A DNA stretch of 64,000 nucleotides from an uncultured Polaribacter sp. (lineage in GTDB: Bacteria > Bacteroidota > Bacteroidia > Flavobacteriales > Flavobacteriaceae): assembly GCA_943788865.1 (NCBI GenBank), contig CALSRX010000001.1, forward strand, positions 62,001-126,000. Reading direction: 5' to 3'. The notes under the pieces were generated by a model. That model saw nothing but the letters and a program-made list of their open reading frames with translations, had not been told where the DNA came from and did not search any database. Positions 8,606 through 17,530 of the stretch are shown piece by piece. Position 1 is the first letter of the stretch. Each line of letters begins with the position of its first letter. The position numbers and the translations under genes are program-made.

Positions 8606-9334
8606 ATGAAAACAACATCTGATTGGTTTACTTCTTGGTTTGACACGCCGTATTATCATATTCTTTACAAGGATAGAGACGATACTGATGCACGTATTTT
8701 TATGCAAAACATTACCTCTTTTTTAGATTTAAAATCAGAAACTCACATTTTAGATTTAGCCTGTGGTAAAGGGCGACATTCTGTGTTTTTAAACTCTTTG
8801 GGATATAAAGTTACAGGAGCTGATTTATCTGAAAACAATATTGCACACGCAAGTTCATTTGCCAACGAAAGATTAAACTTTATCGAACACGACATGAGAA
8901 ATCCGTTTGACAACAAATACAACGCTATCTTTAACCTCTTTACAAGCTTTGGGTATTTTAAAGAAGATCATGAAGATGTTAAAGTATTACAAAATGTAAA
9001 AAAAGGGTTAAAAGAAAATGGAATTGCAATTATTGATTTCTTAAATGTTTTAGATGTAAAAAATAATTTGGTAAAAAATGAAGTAAAAACAATCAATGGT
9101 ATTGAGTTTTGTATTCATAAAAAAATTGAAAACGGCTTTATCATTAAAGAAATTGAGTTTACTGCTGATGGAGAACATCATTCTTTTTTTGAAAGAGTTA
9201 AATATATAGATATAGAAAAATTTACTTCCTACTTTAAAAAAGCAGGGTTAAAAATAAATCACACTTTTGGAGATTATAATTTAGCTATATTTGATAAAGA
9301 AAGTTCTAAAAGATTAATTTTTGTTGTGTCATAA
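8606..9334 (+). CDS. Class I SAM-dependent methyltransferase, substrate unknown
   Basis: A 242-residue single-domain methyltransferase. The SAM-binding loop is HILDLACGKGRHS (near residues 46-58) followed by GYKVTGADLSENNI, an acidic ribose-binding strand; later strands FNLFTSFGYF and GIAIIDFLNV complete the fold. The LACGKGRHS wording is common in small cytosolic methyltransferases of unknown target in this phylum. Its stop overlaps the start of the ZIP transporter by one base, so the two are surely co-transcribed. Confidence 0.85.
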   Translation: MKTTSDWFTSWFDTPYYHILYKDRDDTDARIFMQNITSFLDLKSETHILDLACGKGRHSVFLNSLGYKVTGADLSENNIAHASSFANERLNFIEHDMRNPFDNKYNAIFNLFTSFGYFKEDHEDVKVLQNVKKGLKENGIAIIDFLNVLDVKNNLVKNEVKTINGIEFCIHKKIENGFIIKEIEFTADGEHHSFFERVKYIDIEKFTSYFKKAGLKINHTFGDYNLAIFDKESSKRLIFVVS

Positions 9335-10011
9335 TGAGTTATGTACTATTAATTCTTTCTGTTTTTATTGGCGCTTTAGTTGTTTTACTGATTAGGCCAT
9401 CAAACAAAATTACAAGGCTGTTACTGTCTTTTAGTGGTGCTTATTTACTATCTGTAACCATTTTACATTTACTCCCTGAAGTTTTTCTTGAAGCTAGTGA
9501 TACAAAAAGAGTTGGAATCTTTATTTTGGCAGGAATTATAATTCAATCTGTTTTAGAATCTTTTTCAAAAGGTGCAGAACATGGGCATATACATATACAC
9601 TCACATGAAACAAAGTTTCCTTTACTTCTTTTTATAAGTTTATGCATACATGCATTTTCAGAAGGAATTCCAATTCATTCAGATACTACCAATTTATTAT
9701 GGGCAATTGTTGTGCATAAAATTCCGATTGCAATTGTATTAACCACCTTTCTAATGCATTCTAAATTTACAAAAAGTACGATTGCAATTTTCTTAGGTGT
9801 TTTTGCATTGATGAGTCCGTTAGGAGTATTAGTAGCTGATAAAATAGCCTTTATCTCAAACTATCACACAGAAATAACAGCCTTAATCATTGGTGTATTT
9901 TTACATATCTCTACAATAATACTTTTTGAAAGTAATGAAAATCACAAGTTCAATATTCAGAAATTCACAGCAATTGTACTAGGAGTTTTAGTAACAATTT
10001 TCACACTTTAA
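9334..10011 (+). CDS. ZIP-family divalent metal transporter
   Basis: A 225-residue inner-membrane protein with seven to eight hydrophobic segments. ZIP features visible: a histidine-rich cytosolic loop EHGHIHIHSHETK near residues 88-100, the helix-IV motif CIHAFSEGIPIH (metal-binding His, Glu) and the helix-V motif VVHKIPIAIVLTTF. ZIP proteins import zinc, iron or manganese. It overlaps the upstream methyltransferase by one base (TAATG). Convergent with the broken outer-membrane gene downstream. Confidence 0.88.
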   Translation: MSYVLLILSVFIGALVVLLIRPSNKITRLLLSFSGAYLLSVTILHLLPEVFLEASDTKRVGIFILAGIIIQSVLESFSKGAEHGHIHIHSHETKFPLLLFISLCIHAFSEGIPIHSDTTNLLWAIVVHKIPIAIVLTTFLMHSKFTKSTIAIFLGVFALMSPLGVLVADKIAFISNYHTEITALIIGVFLHISTIILFESNENHKFNIQKFTAIVLGVLVTIFTL

Positions 10012-10017
10012 GAGCAT

Positions 10018-11253
10018 TTAATCAAACCTCGGGTTAACAACGGTATTAAACATAGAACCAAATGTGTAACTAAAACCGATATTAAACCTGTAATTATATC
10101 CAGATTGAATTTGTTGTTGTTGTAATAATATCTCTTCTACAGTTAAGTTTCCCGCAGGTAAATTTATTTGATTATTTGTAATATCATATCTTCCACCTAC
10201 ATTAAAGGTAAAACCTCTAAACAATCTTACTCTAGCACCTAAATTAAAGGAGAATTGGTTTAAAGCTACATCGTGTAAATAACTCTCGTATCTCACAGAT
10301 CCATTAATATTTCCCCAGATTTGTCTAACACTAGCTTTTAAACTCAAAGAATGATTCCATAAAAACTCATTGTCTTTTCCGAAAACTGTTTTTTCTATAT
10401 AATCATTATAAACTCCACCAACTCTATAAGCAATCGTCAATTGTTTTTTAAAAGATTCTTTATAATTGAAAAAGTTATATTCAATTGCCGGTGATACATT
10501 TGCATACAGATCTTTATTAGAATAATCAGAACCTCCGAAATAACTAAAAAACCCAACAGACCAATGACTATTTAGGCTAAATACATTATATAATGTTATA
10601 TTTTTATTGCTGTTATTATAAACTTGATCTGGCTCTCCATCAAATTTATACTCAGACCTATCATTTCCATATCTTAATCTAAAAATAAATTTATTTTTAT
10701 CAGTTATTCTTCTTGCTGATGCGTTAAAATTTAAATTCCTTTTACTGTATGTTTCATGCCCGTTAAAATTACCACTTGCTCCTATGCTAAAAATCCAATT
10801 ATTCCAAGGGTCAACTTCTTCTACTAAATCTGCTGGTTTAGATCTTTTTATAGTTATAGATATTTTATCTTCTAATCCTGCTTTTAACCAATATCTAATC
10901 AATCCTAAGCGAATATTTTTTAACATTTGACTACGTACTTCATCTCCAGAAGTATTTGAGTTTGTAGAAAAAGTAATTTTATCTTTAAATTCTTTATAAT
11001 CATTTTGCCCAACAAAATCAATTTCATATACTCTGCCACCACTACCATTCTGTTAATTGGTGAAAAATAAATAGACATCTGCAAAGTTTTCATCTCTGAC
11101 AAATTCTGCATGCTCTAAATTTTGTTTAATATAGGATTGATCACAAAAATTACAATTTAGAAAAATGTTTAGTTTTGATTCTTTTTCTTGAGAGAAAATT
11201 GGAGAAATAGTAAGAAATAATATTAGAATGAAAATAATTCTTTTCGTTGACAT
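10018..11253 (-). pseudogene. Outer-membrane beta-barrel protein interrupted by one in-frame TAA
   Basis: A 411-codon frame from the ATG at 11253 with a single stop, TAA, at codon 67 (bases 11053-11055). Before it lie a signal peptide (FLTISPIFSQ) and a short periplasmic domain with FLNCNFCDQSYIKQ and EFVRDENFADVY; after it the same frame runs on, QNGSGGRVYEIDFVGQND and then a long barrel with alternating strands ending FNIGFSYTFGSMFN. The family is recognisable as a Bacteroidota envelope protein with a GSGG motif but I know no function. A CAA-to-TAA change would explain the break. An internal ATG at 10926 exists but would give no signal peptide, so the product would not reach the outer membrane. 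Confidence 0.8.
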
Positions 11254-11363
11254 GTTTAACTTTTAGGAAGCGAAAAGTACAATTATAGAATCCTAAAAAT
11301 GTTAAATGCTTGTCAAAAGAATGTTAAAAGGAATAATGAATATTTTAATAGACTGTGATGGAA

Positions 11364-13559
11364 TTAATTAGCAACTTCATTTATGAATTTAATTCGCATT
11401 AATCGTAATTCTTCTTCATCATAATCTCCATCAAATTCATCTAAGGCATCTTGAATTTTATCAGATTCTGCTTCCATAAAATAATCAAAAATTTCTTCTT
11501 GTTGCTCTTCATCTAACAAATCCTCTAAACTATAAGTAATATTTAATTTCGTTCCAGAAAAAATAATGGCTTCCATTTCTTTGATCAATTCTTCCATGCT
11601 TAACCCTTTTGAATTAGCAATATCCATTAAAGGCAGTTTTCTGTCAGTATTCTGAATGATGTATAGTTTTAACCCTGAATTTACACCCGTGCTTTTTACC
11701 ACTAAATCGTCTGGCCTTAAAATATCGTTTTCATCGACATATTTTGCGATAAGCTTTATAAATTCAGCTCCATATTTACTTGCTTTTCCTTCTCCAACTC
11801 CATGGACATTTGCTAAATCTTCTAAAGAAATTGGGTATTTTAATGCCATATCATCTAAAGACGGATCTTGAAAAACAGCAAAAGGAGGAACACCTAATTT
11901 TTTTGCAATATTTTTTCGCAAATCTTTTAACATGGCCATCAATTCATCATCAATACCGCCTGAACTTCCTTTCGCATTTGTAATAATTGAGCTATCATTC
12001 TCCTTATCATATTTATGATCTTCCGTCATCATAAAAGAGCTAGGAGTTTTTATAAAATCTAACCCTTCTTTCGTGATTTTAATAACACCATACTGTTCTA
12101 TTTCTTTACGCAAATAACCAGATACCAATACCTGTCTAATTAATGCCATCCAATAGGTCTTGTCTTTGTCCTTTCCTATACCAAAAAATGGCTGACGATG
12201 TGTTCTATGAGAAGTTAACATGGCGTTTTCTTTACCAATAATAGTGCTAACAATGTCTTTTGCTTTGTACTTTTCTTTTGTATCTCTTACAACAGAAAGT
12301 AATTTTACAACTTCGTCTTTTGCTTCGTGCTTTTTCTTTGGATTTTTTGTGTTATCATCTAATTCTGCACCTAACCCATTTACTTCATCAAACTCTTCAC
12401 CGAAATAATGTAAAATATACTTACGTCTATTCATAGAGGTTTCTGCATATCCAACAACTTCTTGTAATAATGCATGTCCAATTTCTTGTTCTGCAACAGG
12501 CTTGCTTGACATAAATTTTTCTAACTTCTCAATATCTTTATACGCATAGAATGCTAAACAATAGCCTTCACCTCCATCACGACCAGCTCTTCCTGTTTCT
12601 TGATAATAACTTTCTAAACTTTTAGGAATATCATGGTGAATTACAAAACGAACATCTGGCTTGTCAATACCCATTCCAAAAGCTATTGTAGCCACAACCA
12701 CATCACAGTCTTCCATTAAAAACATGTCTTGATGTTTTACTCTTGTTTTCGCATCCAATCCTGCGTGATATGGAACAGCTTTTATACCGTTAACTTGTAA
12801 TACTTGAGCTATTTCTTCTACTTTTTTTCTACTCAAACAATAAATAATCCCTGATTTTCCTATACGTTTTTTAACAAAACGGATAATATCTTTATCTACA
12901 TCTTTTGTTTTTGGCCTTACTTCATAAAACAAATTTGGTCGATTAAAAGACGCTTTAAATGTTTTTGCATCAGATATACCTAGGGTTTTTAAAATGTCTT
13001 CTTGTACTTTTTCTGTTGCTGTAGCTGTTAGTCCGATAACAGGTACATTATCGATTTGTTTAATTATTGTTCTAAGGTTTCTGTATTCAGGTCTAAAATC
13101 ATGACCCCATTCAGAAATACAATGTGCTTCATCAATCGCTACAAAAGAGATTTTTTGCGTTCTTAAAAAAGTTACATATTCTTCTTTTATCAATGATTCT
13201 GGGGCAACATATAACAATTTTGTAATCCCGTTTTCAATATCACTTTTAACCTGAGCTACTTCTGTTTTATTTAAAGACGAATTTAAAACATGTGCTATTC
13301 CTCTATTTTCTGAAATACCACGAATTGCATCTACCTGATTTTTCATTAAAGCAATCAACGGAGAAACAACAATTGCAGTCCCGTCTGTCATTAAAGCAGG
13401 TAATTGATAGCATAAAGACTTTCCTCCACCCGTTGGCATTATTACAAAGGTATCTTTCTTCTGTAAAATGCTTTTAATCACTTCTTCCTGTAATCCTTTG
13501 AATTTATTAAATCCAAAAAACTTCTTTAAAGGTCCATATAAATCAATTTCATCACTCAT
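11364..13559 (-). CDS. recQ: ATP-dependent DNA helicase RecQ
   Basis: A 731-residue superfamily-2 helicase that unwinds DNA 3' to 5' in recombination and fork repair. Motif I is MPTGGGKSLCYQLP, motif II IDEAHCISEWGHDFRPEY (DEAH plus the aromatic-rich loop), motif III GLTATATEKV, and motifs V-VI VATIAFGMGIDKPDVR and QETGRAGRDG. An RQC zinc/winged-helix region and an HRDC domain (LKDLRKNIAKKLGVPPFAVF, residues about 525-600) follow, plus a longer acidic C-terminus. The ATG at 13559 is chosen (MSDEIDLYG) over an in-frame TTG upstream. Divergent from kdsD. Confidence 0.95.
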   Translation of the reverse strand: MSDEIDLYGPLKKFFGFNKFKGLQEEVIKSILQKKDTFVIMPTGGGKSLCYQLPALMTDGTAIVVSPLIALMKNQVDAIRGISENRGIAHVLNSSLNKTEVAQVKSDIENGITKLLYVAPESLIKEEYVTFLRTQKISFVAIDEAHCISEWGHDFRPEYRNLRTIIKQIDNVPVIGLTATATEKVQEDILKTLGISDAKTFKASFNRPNLFYEVRPKTKDVDKDIIRFVKKRIGKSGIIYCLSRKKVEEIAQVLQVNGIKAVPYHAGLDAKTRVKHQDMFLMEDCDVVVATIAFGMGIDKPDVRFVIHHDIPKSLESYYQETGRAGRDGGEGYCLAFYAYKDIEKLEKFMSSKPVAEQEIGHALLQEVVGYAETSMNRRKYILHYFGEEFDEVNGLGAELDDNTKNPKKKHEAKDEVVKLLSVVRDTKEKYKAKDIVSTIIGKENAMLTSHRTHRQPFFGIGKDKDKTYWMALIRQVLVSGYLRKEIEQYGVIKITKEGLDFIKTPSSFMMTEDHKYDKENDSSIITNAKGSSGGIDDELMAMLKDLRKNIAKKLGVPPFAVFQDPSLDDMALKYPISLEDLANVHGVGEGKASKYGAEFIKLIAKYVDENDILRPDDLVVKSTGVNSGLKLYIIQNTDRKLPLMDIANSKGLSMEELIKEMEAIIFSGTKLNITYSLEDLLDEEQQEEIFDYFMEAESDKIQDALDEFDGDYDEEELRLMRIKFINEVAN

Positions 13560-13614
13560 GCTTATCAATCAATCGGAGTATTTATTAGTGTACGCTTAAA
13601 AACCATATTTTGGT

Positions 13615-13644
13615 TTGAGTCTATCATTATTTATAGTAAATTTG
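13615..13644 (+). promoter_or_regulatory. Consensus Bacteroidota promoter for the kdsD-tatC-lptB group
   Basis: TTG at 13615-13617 and TAAATTTG at 13637-13644 are separated by exactly 19 bases, the ideal -33/-7 arrangement of the primary sigma factor in this phylum. It points at kdsD, whose start lies about 75 bp downstream. Confidence 0.75.
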
Positions 13645-13719
13645 TAGAAATAAATAAAAAGTGTTTTTTCTATATCTTAAAGATATAACTTTTTTTTTTA
13701 CTACTAAAATTATAAAACC

Positions 13720-14688
13720 TTGAAAGAGATCAATTCAATCAATGATACTGCTAAAGAAACAATTCTTATAGAAAGCAATGCTATTGCTAATTTAACACAT
13801 TTAATTGATGGCAATTTTGAAGCATCCGTTAAATATATATTAAATTCTAAAGGAAGAGTTATTGTTACTGGTATTGGAAAAAGCGCAAACATAGCAACAA
13901 AAATTGTTGCTACCTTCAATTCTACTGGTACACCTGCAATTTTTATGCATGCTGCAGATGCGATTCACGGAGATTTAGGTACTATACAAAATGATGATGT
14001 TGTAATTTGTATTTCTAAAAGTGGTAATACCCCAGAAATTAAAGTTTTGGTTCCATTGATAAAAAATTACGGTAATAAAATCATTGCAATTACAGGAAAT
14101 GTAGATTCATTCCTTGGATCAAATGCAGATTTTACACTAAATACTTTTGTAGAAAAAGAAGCATGTCCTAATAATTTAGCACCTACAACGAGTACAACAG
14201 CGCAATTAGTTATGGGTGATGCCTTAGCTGTTTGTTTATTAAAATTAAAAGGTTTTTCTAGCACCGATTTTGCAAAATACCATCCTGGAGGAGCTTTGGG
14301 GAAACGTCTGTATTTAAGAGTTTCTGATCTTATCAAGAATAACGAAATTCCAAAAGTCCAAAAAGACAGTAGCATTTCTAAAGTTATTGTAGAAATCACC
14401 GAAAAAAGATTAGGAGTAACAGCCGTTATAGAAAATGATAAAATTGTTGGAATCATAACTGACGGAGATATACGTAGAATGTTAAGTAAATCGACAGAAA
14501 TTAGTGCTTTATCTGCAAACGACATTATGTCTACCAATCCTAAAACTATTTCTGTTGATGCCATGGCCATTGACGCATTAGATGCTCTTGAAAGTAATGA
14601 CATTACACAAATTTTAGTGACAAACGACACTGGTGATTACCTAGGTGTTATACATTTACACGATTTAATAAAAGAAGGAATTTTTTAA
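13720..14688 (+). CDS. kdsD: Arabinose-5-phosphate isomerase (KdsD/KpsF)
   Basis: A 322-residue enzyme converting ribulose-5-phosphate to arabinose-5-phosphate, the first step to Kdo for lipopolysaccharide. Residues about 30-170 are an SIS sugar-isomerase domain (VTGIGKSANIATKIVATFNS and CISKSGNTPEI); KYHPGGALGKRL closes it. Two CBS domains follow (about 205-320, with VGIITDGDIRRML). The start is a TTG at 13720; no ATG is in frame before the conserved core, and homologues begin at the same place. The stop codon TAA is followed at once by the tatC ATG. kdsC, another step of the pathway, is at 53022. Confidence 0.93.
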   Translation: MKEINSINDTAKETILIESNAIANLTHLIDGNFEASVKYILNSKGRVIVTGIGKSANIATKIVATFNSTGTPAIFMHAADAIHGDLGTIQNDDVVICISKSGNTPEIKVLVPLIKNYGNKIIAITGNVDSFLGSNADFTLNTFVEKEACPNNLAPTTSTTAQLVMGDALAVCLLKLKGFSSTDFAKYHPGGALGKRLYLRVSDLIKNNEIPKVQKDSSISKVIVEITEKRLGVTAVIENDKIVGIITDGDIRRMLSKSTEISALSANDIMSTNPKTISVDAMAIDALDALESNDITQILVTNDTGDYLGVIHLHDLIKEGIF

Positions 14689-15501
14689 ATGAGTGATGAA
14701 CCAAAAGAAATGTCTTTTTTAGGACATCTAGAAGAATTGCGTTGGCACTTAGTAAGAAGTTTTGCCGTTGTATTTGTAATTGCAATTGTTCTTTTTATTT
14801 TTCAAGAAAGAGTATATAATGATTTCATTATAGCACATACACATTCAGACTTTATTACTTATCGTTTTTTCTGTCATTTTTTTGGCACTATGGGGATAGA
14901 TAGTAGTTTTTGTACCATAGACTTTCCGAGCAAGCTTCAAGCTTTGTCTCTTACACAACAATTAATGAGCTCTCTTTGGGTTTCTATAATTCTAGGGGTC
15001 ATTTTAGCTTTTCCATACTTATTATGGGAAATGTGGCGTTTTATAGCACCTGGATTACACAAAACAGAAAGAAGAAAATCGAAAGGGTTTTTATTTATTG
15101 CTTCTTTGCTGTTTTTTATTGGTGTTTTATTTAGTTATTATGTAATTATGCCGATGTCGGTATCTTTCTTTTATGGATATCAGATTAGCGAAAACATTGT
15201 AAATAACTTTACCTTAGACTCTTATATAAGTTTGTTTACAAATACAATGTTGGGTATTTCGTTAGTTTTCGAATTACCTGTAGTTATTTATTTCTTGTCA
15301 AAACTAGGATTGGTTACTCCTACGTTTTTAAGAAAGTATAGAAAACATGCATTGGTATTGGTATTAATTTTATCAGCAATTATTACACCGCCAGATGTTG
15401 CAAGTCAAATAATTGTTTCTATTCCTATATTAATCTTATATGAAATCAGTATCTATATTTCTGGTTTTGTTTTAAAAAGACAATTAAAAAATGCCAAATA
15501 A
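14689..15501 (+). CDS. tatC: Sec-independent protein translocase subunit TatC
   Basis: A 270-residue inner-membrane protein with six hydrophobic helices, the receptor of the twin-arginine export pathway. Diagnostic stretches: FLGHLEELRWHLVRS at the N-terminus (signal-peptide docking) and PYLLWEMWRFIAPGLHKTER in the first cytosolic loop with its conserved Glu. The first periplasmic loop is long and has three cysteines, as often in Bacteroidota. It begins directly after kdsD and its 3' end overlaps the next gene by 11 bases, so the group is one operon. No tatA is in the window. Confidence 0.94.
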   Translation: MSDEPKEMSFLGHLEELRWHLVRSFAVVFVIAIVLFIFQERVYNDFIIAHTHSDFITYRFFCHFFGTMGIDSSFCTIDFPSKLQALSLTQQLMSSLWVSIILGVILAFPYLLWEMWRFIAPGLHKTERRKSKGFLFIASLLFFIGVLFSYYVIMPMSVSFFYGYQISENIVNNFTLDSYISLFTNTMLGISLVFELPVVIYFLSKLGLVTPTFLRKYRKHALVLVLILSAIITPPDVASQIIVSIPILILYEISIYISGFVLKRQLKNAK

Positions 15502-15841
15502 AGTACAAGAATTTAACGATTATCGTCAAAAAATGAACGATAAGCTTTTAAGTAACGACAATAAAGTTATTAAGAGAATTTTTAATTTAGACACAAACGC
15601 CTATTCAGAAGGTCATTTACCGGTTAAGATTAAAGAACTTCTAGGTCTAGTAGCTTCTGCTGTTTTACGTTGTGATGATTGTATTGCATATCATTTAGAA
15701 ACTGCCTATAAAAATGGTGTTTCAAAAGAAGAAATGATGGAAACCATGTCGATTGCTACTTTAATAGGTGGTACTATTGTGATTCCACATCTACGTAGAG
15801 CTTATGAGTTTTGGGAGGCTTTAGAGCAAAACGATTTATAA
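15491..15841 (+). CDS. Carboxymuconolactone decarboxylase/AhpD-like family protein
   Basis: A 116-residue all-helical protein. The family's redox motif appears as LRCDDCIAYHLETA (Cys-x-x-Cys then His, near residues 59-70), as in AhpD-like peroxidase partners, rather than a true decarboxylase. It overlaps the tatC end by 11 bases and is part of the kdsD-tatC operon; the pairing with tatC is common in Flavobacteriia but the reason is not known to me. Function is therefore stated only at family level. Confidence 0.82.
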   Translation: MPNKVQEFNDYRQKMNDKLLSNDNKVIKRIFNLDTNAYSEGHLPVKIKELLGLVASAVLRCDDCIAYHLETAYKNGVSKEEMMETMSIATLIGGTIVIPHLRRAYEFWEALEQNDL

Positions 15842-15872
15842 TTAATTTAAGAGTTTGCTAAATCTCAATTAG

Positions 15873-15880
15873 TATATTTG
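15873..15880 (+). promoter_or_regulatory. Possible internal promoter (-7 element) for lptB
   Basis: TATATTTG fits TAnnTTTG and ends four bases before the lptB ATG. The nearest TTG upstream is only 15 bases away, so the match is partial. Confidence 0.35.
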
Positions 15881-15884
15881 ATAC

Positions 15885-16619
15885 ATGATATTAAGAGCAG
15901 ATAATATTGAAAAAATATATGGAAACCGAAAGGTTGTAAAAGGAATTTCTTTAGAAGTCTCTCAAGGAGAAATTGTAGGTTTATTAGGCCCTAACGGAGC
16001 TGGAAAAACAACTTCTTTTTACATGATTGTGGGTATGATTAAACCCAATGATGGTCATATTTATCTTAACGATGAAGAGATTACAAATGATCCTATGTAC
16101 AAACGTGCTCAAAAAGGAATTGGATATTTAGCTCAAGAAGCTTCTGTTTTTAGAAAATTATCTGTAGAAGATAATATTATGTCTGTTCTTGAATTTACGG
16201 AGAGAACAAAAAAAGAACGCAAAGAAAAATTAGAATCTTTAATAGAAGAGTTTAGTTTAGGTCACGTTAGAAAAAACAAAGGAGAATTATTATCTGGTGG
16301 AGAACGTAGAAGAACAGAAATTGCACGTTGTTTAGCTTCAGACCCAAAATTTATCTTATTAGACGAACCATTTGCTGGTGTAGACCCAATTGCAGTTGAA
16401 GACATTCAAAGTATTGTTGCTCAACTTAAAAACAGAAATATTGGTATTTTAATTACTGATCATGATGTACAAGCAACCTTGGCAATAACAGACAAAACTT
16501 TTTTAATGTACAATGGTAGTATTTTAAAAGAAGGAACTCCTGAAGAATTAGCTGCTGATGAAACTGTTAGAAAAGTATATCTAGGAAAAGACTTTGAATT
16601 AAAAAAGAAAAAATTCTAG
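15885..16619 (+). CDS. lptB: LPS export ABC transporter ATP-binding protein
   Basis: A 244-residue ATPase that powers removal of lipopolysaccharide from the inner membrane (LptB2FGC). Walker A is [10 protein letters not shown] (near 36-45), Q-loop region [18 protein letters not shown], signature LLSGGERRR, Walker [14 protein letters not shown] and switch His ITDHDVQAT. The phrase [21 protein letters not shown] is characteristic of LptB among ABC ATPases. It follows the CMD gene by 43 bp with a TATATTTG element at 15873-15880 that may give it an extra promoter. The end is followed by a half copy of repeat family C. Confidence 0.93.
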   Translation: MILRADNIEKIYGNRKVVKGISLEVSQGEIVGLLGPNGAGKTTSFYMIVGMIKPNDGHIYLNDEEITNDPMYKRAQKGIGYLAQEASVFRKLSVEDNIMSVLEFTERTKKERKEKLESLIEEFSLGHVRKNKGELLSGGERRRTEIARCLASDPKFILLDEPFAGVDPIAVEDIQSIVAQLKNRNIGILITDHDVQATLAITDKTFLMYNGSILKEGTPEELAADETVRKVYLGKDFELKKKKF

Positions 16620-16641
16620 CATCAGAAATTCTTTAATAGAG

Positions 16642-16668
16642 TGTCAGTTCGAGCTCAGTCAAGAACAT
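16642..16668. repeat. Repeat family C, half copy
   Basis: TGTCAGTTCGAGCTCAGTCA is one arm of the palindrome seen complete at 38486-38544 and 54787-54859. No opposite arm is present. It lies between the convergent ends of lptB and pssA. Confidence 0.65.
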
Positions 16669-16688
16669 TAAGTCTTTTACAAAAAACT

Positions 16689-17432
16689 TTAAGTTTTTTT
16701 ATTCATCAAATTACTTCCGATTGATAAGAGTACATATAAGATAATTACCAAAGGAATAGCGATTACTTCCAATACCAAGAGCATACCTAAAGAAAGAATT
16801 AAAAAAACATACTTCAGCATGTTTTCTTTTATAGCATAGTTCTTGAATTTTAAAGAAAATAACGGAATTTCTGCATTCATTAAAAAGCTTAAAACTAAAG
16901 TAATTCCAACTAAAAAATAATTGTTTTGAATCAAATCAATAAAAAATTGATTGTCAGAATACATTGGAATTAAAGGCAATGAAACCACAAACAAGCTCAT
17001 AGCAGGTGTTGGCATTCCAATAAATGAATCGGTTTGTCTTGTATCAATATTAAACTTAGCCAATCTATAACACGCTGCAAGAGTTAATAACAAACCAAAA
17101 TACGGTAAATATCCAGTGCTAAAAGAAGCTAAGTGTAAAGTATCTGCTGATTTTTCAAATAAACTTAATGCGTTTTCTTGTAACAAACTAAACATCACAA
17201 TACCTGGAACCACACCACTAGTAACCATATCTGCAAGAGAATCTAACTCCTTCCCTAGCTCGCCAGAAACATTTAACATTCTTGCAAAGAATCCATCAAA
17301 AAAATCAAGAACAACTCCAATCGCTACAGACAGTGCTGCGATTTCAAAATTTCCATTAACCGCTGCAATTGCTCCGATTGTTCCACTTAATAAATTTCCT
17401 AAGGTTATCGTATTCGGAATGTGTTTTTTCAT
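16689..17432 (-). CDS. pssA: CDP-diacylglycerol-serine O-phosphatidyltransferase
   Basis: A 247-residue inner-membrane enzyme making phosphatidylserine, the precursor of phosphatidylethanolamine. The CDP-alcohol phosphatidyltransferase signature is complete: DG-x2-AR-x8-G-x3-D-x3-D, reading DGFFARML then GKELDSLAD, around residues 45-67. It starts MKKHIPNTITLGNLLSG, also typical, and has about eight hydrophobic helices. Family members may use glycerol-phosphate or inositol; the length and N-terminus favour serine. It is convergent with lptB and divergent from the hydrolase at 17531. Confidence 0.9.
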   Translation of the reverse strand: MKKHIPNTITLGNLLSGTIGAIAAVNGNFEIAALSVAIGVVLDFFDGFFARMLNVSGELGKELDSLADMVTSGVVPGIVMFSLLQENALSLFEKSADTLHLASFSTGYLPYFGLLLTLAACYRLAKFNIDTRQTDSFIGMPTPAMSLFVVSLPLIPMYSDNQFFIDLIQNNYFLVGITLVLSFLMNAEIPLFSLKFKNYAIKENMLKYVFLILSLGMLLVLEVIAIPLVIILYVLLSIGSNLMNKKT

Positions 17433-17530
17433 ATTTTTTGATTGGTATTATATAGCTAAAATAAGAAAATCAAATTGCTCTTATTTCAATTTCTTTCTTT
17501 TTTTATCATCTTTGTATAAAAAATTATCTA

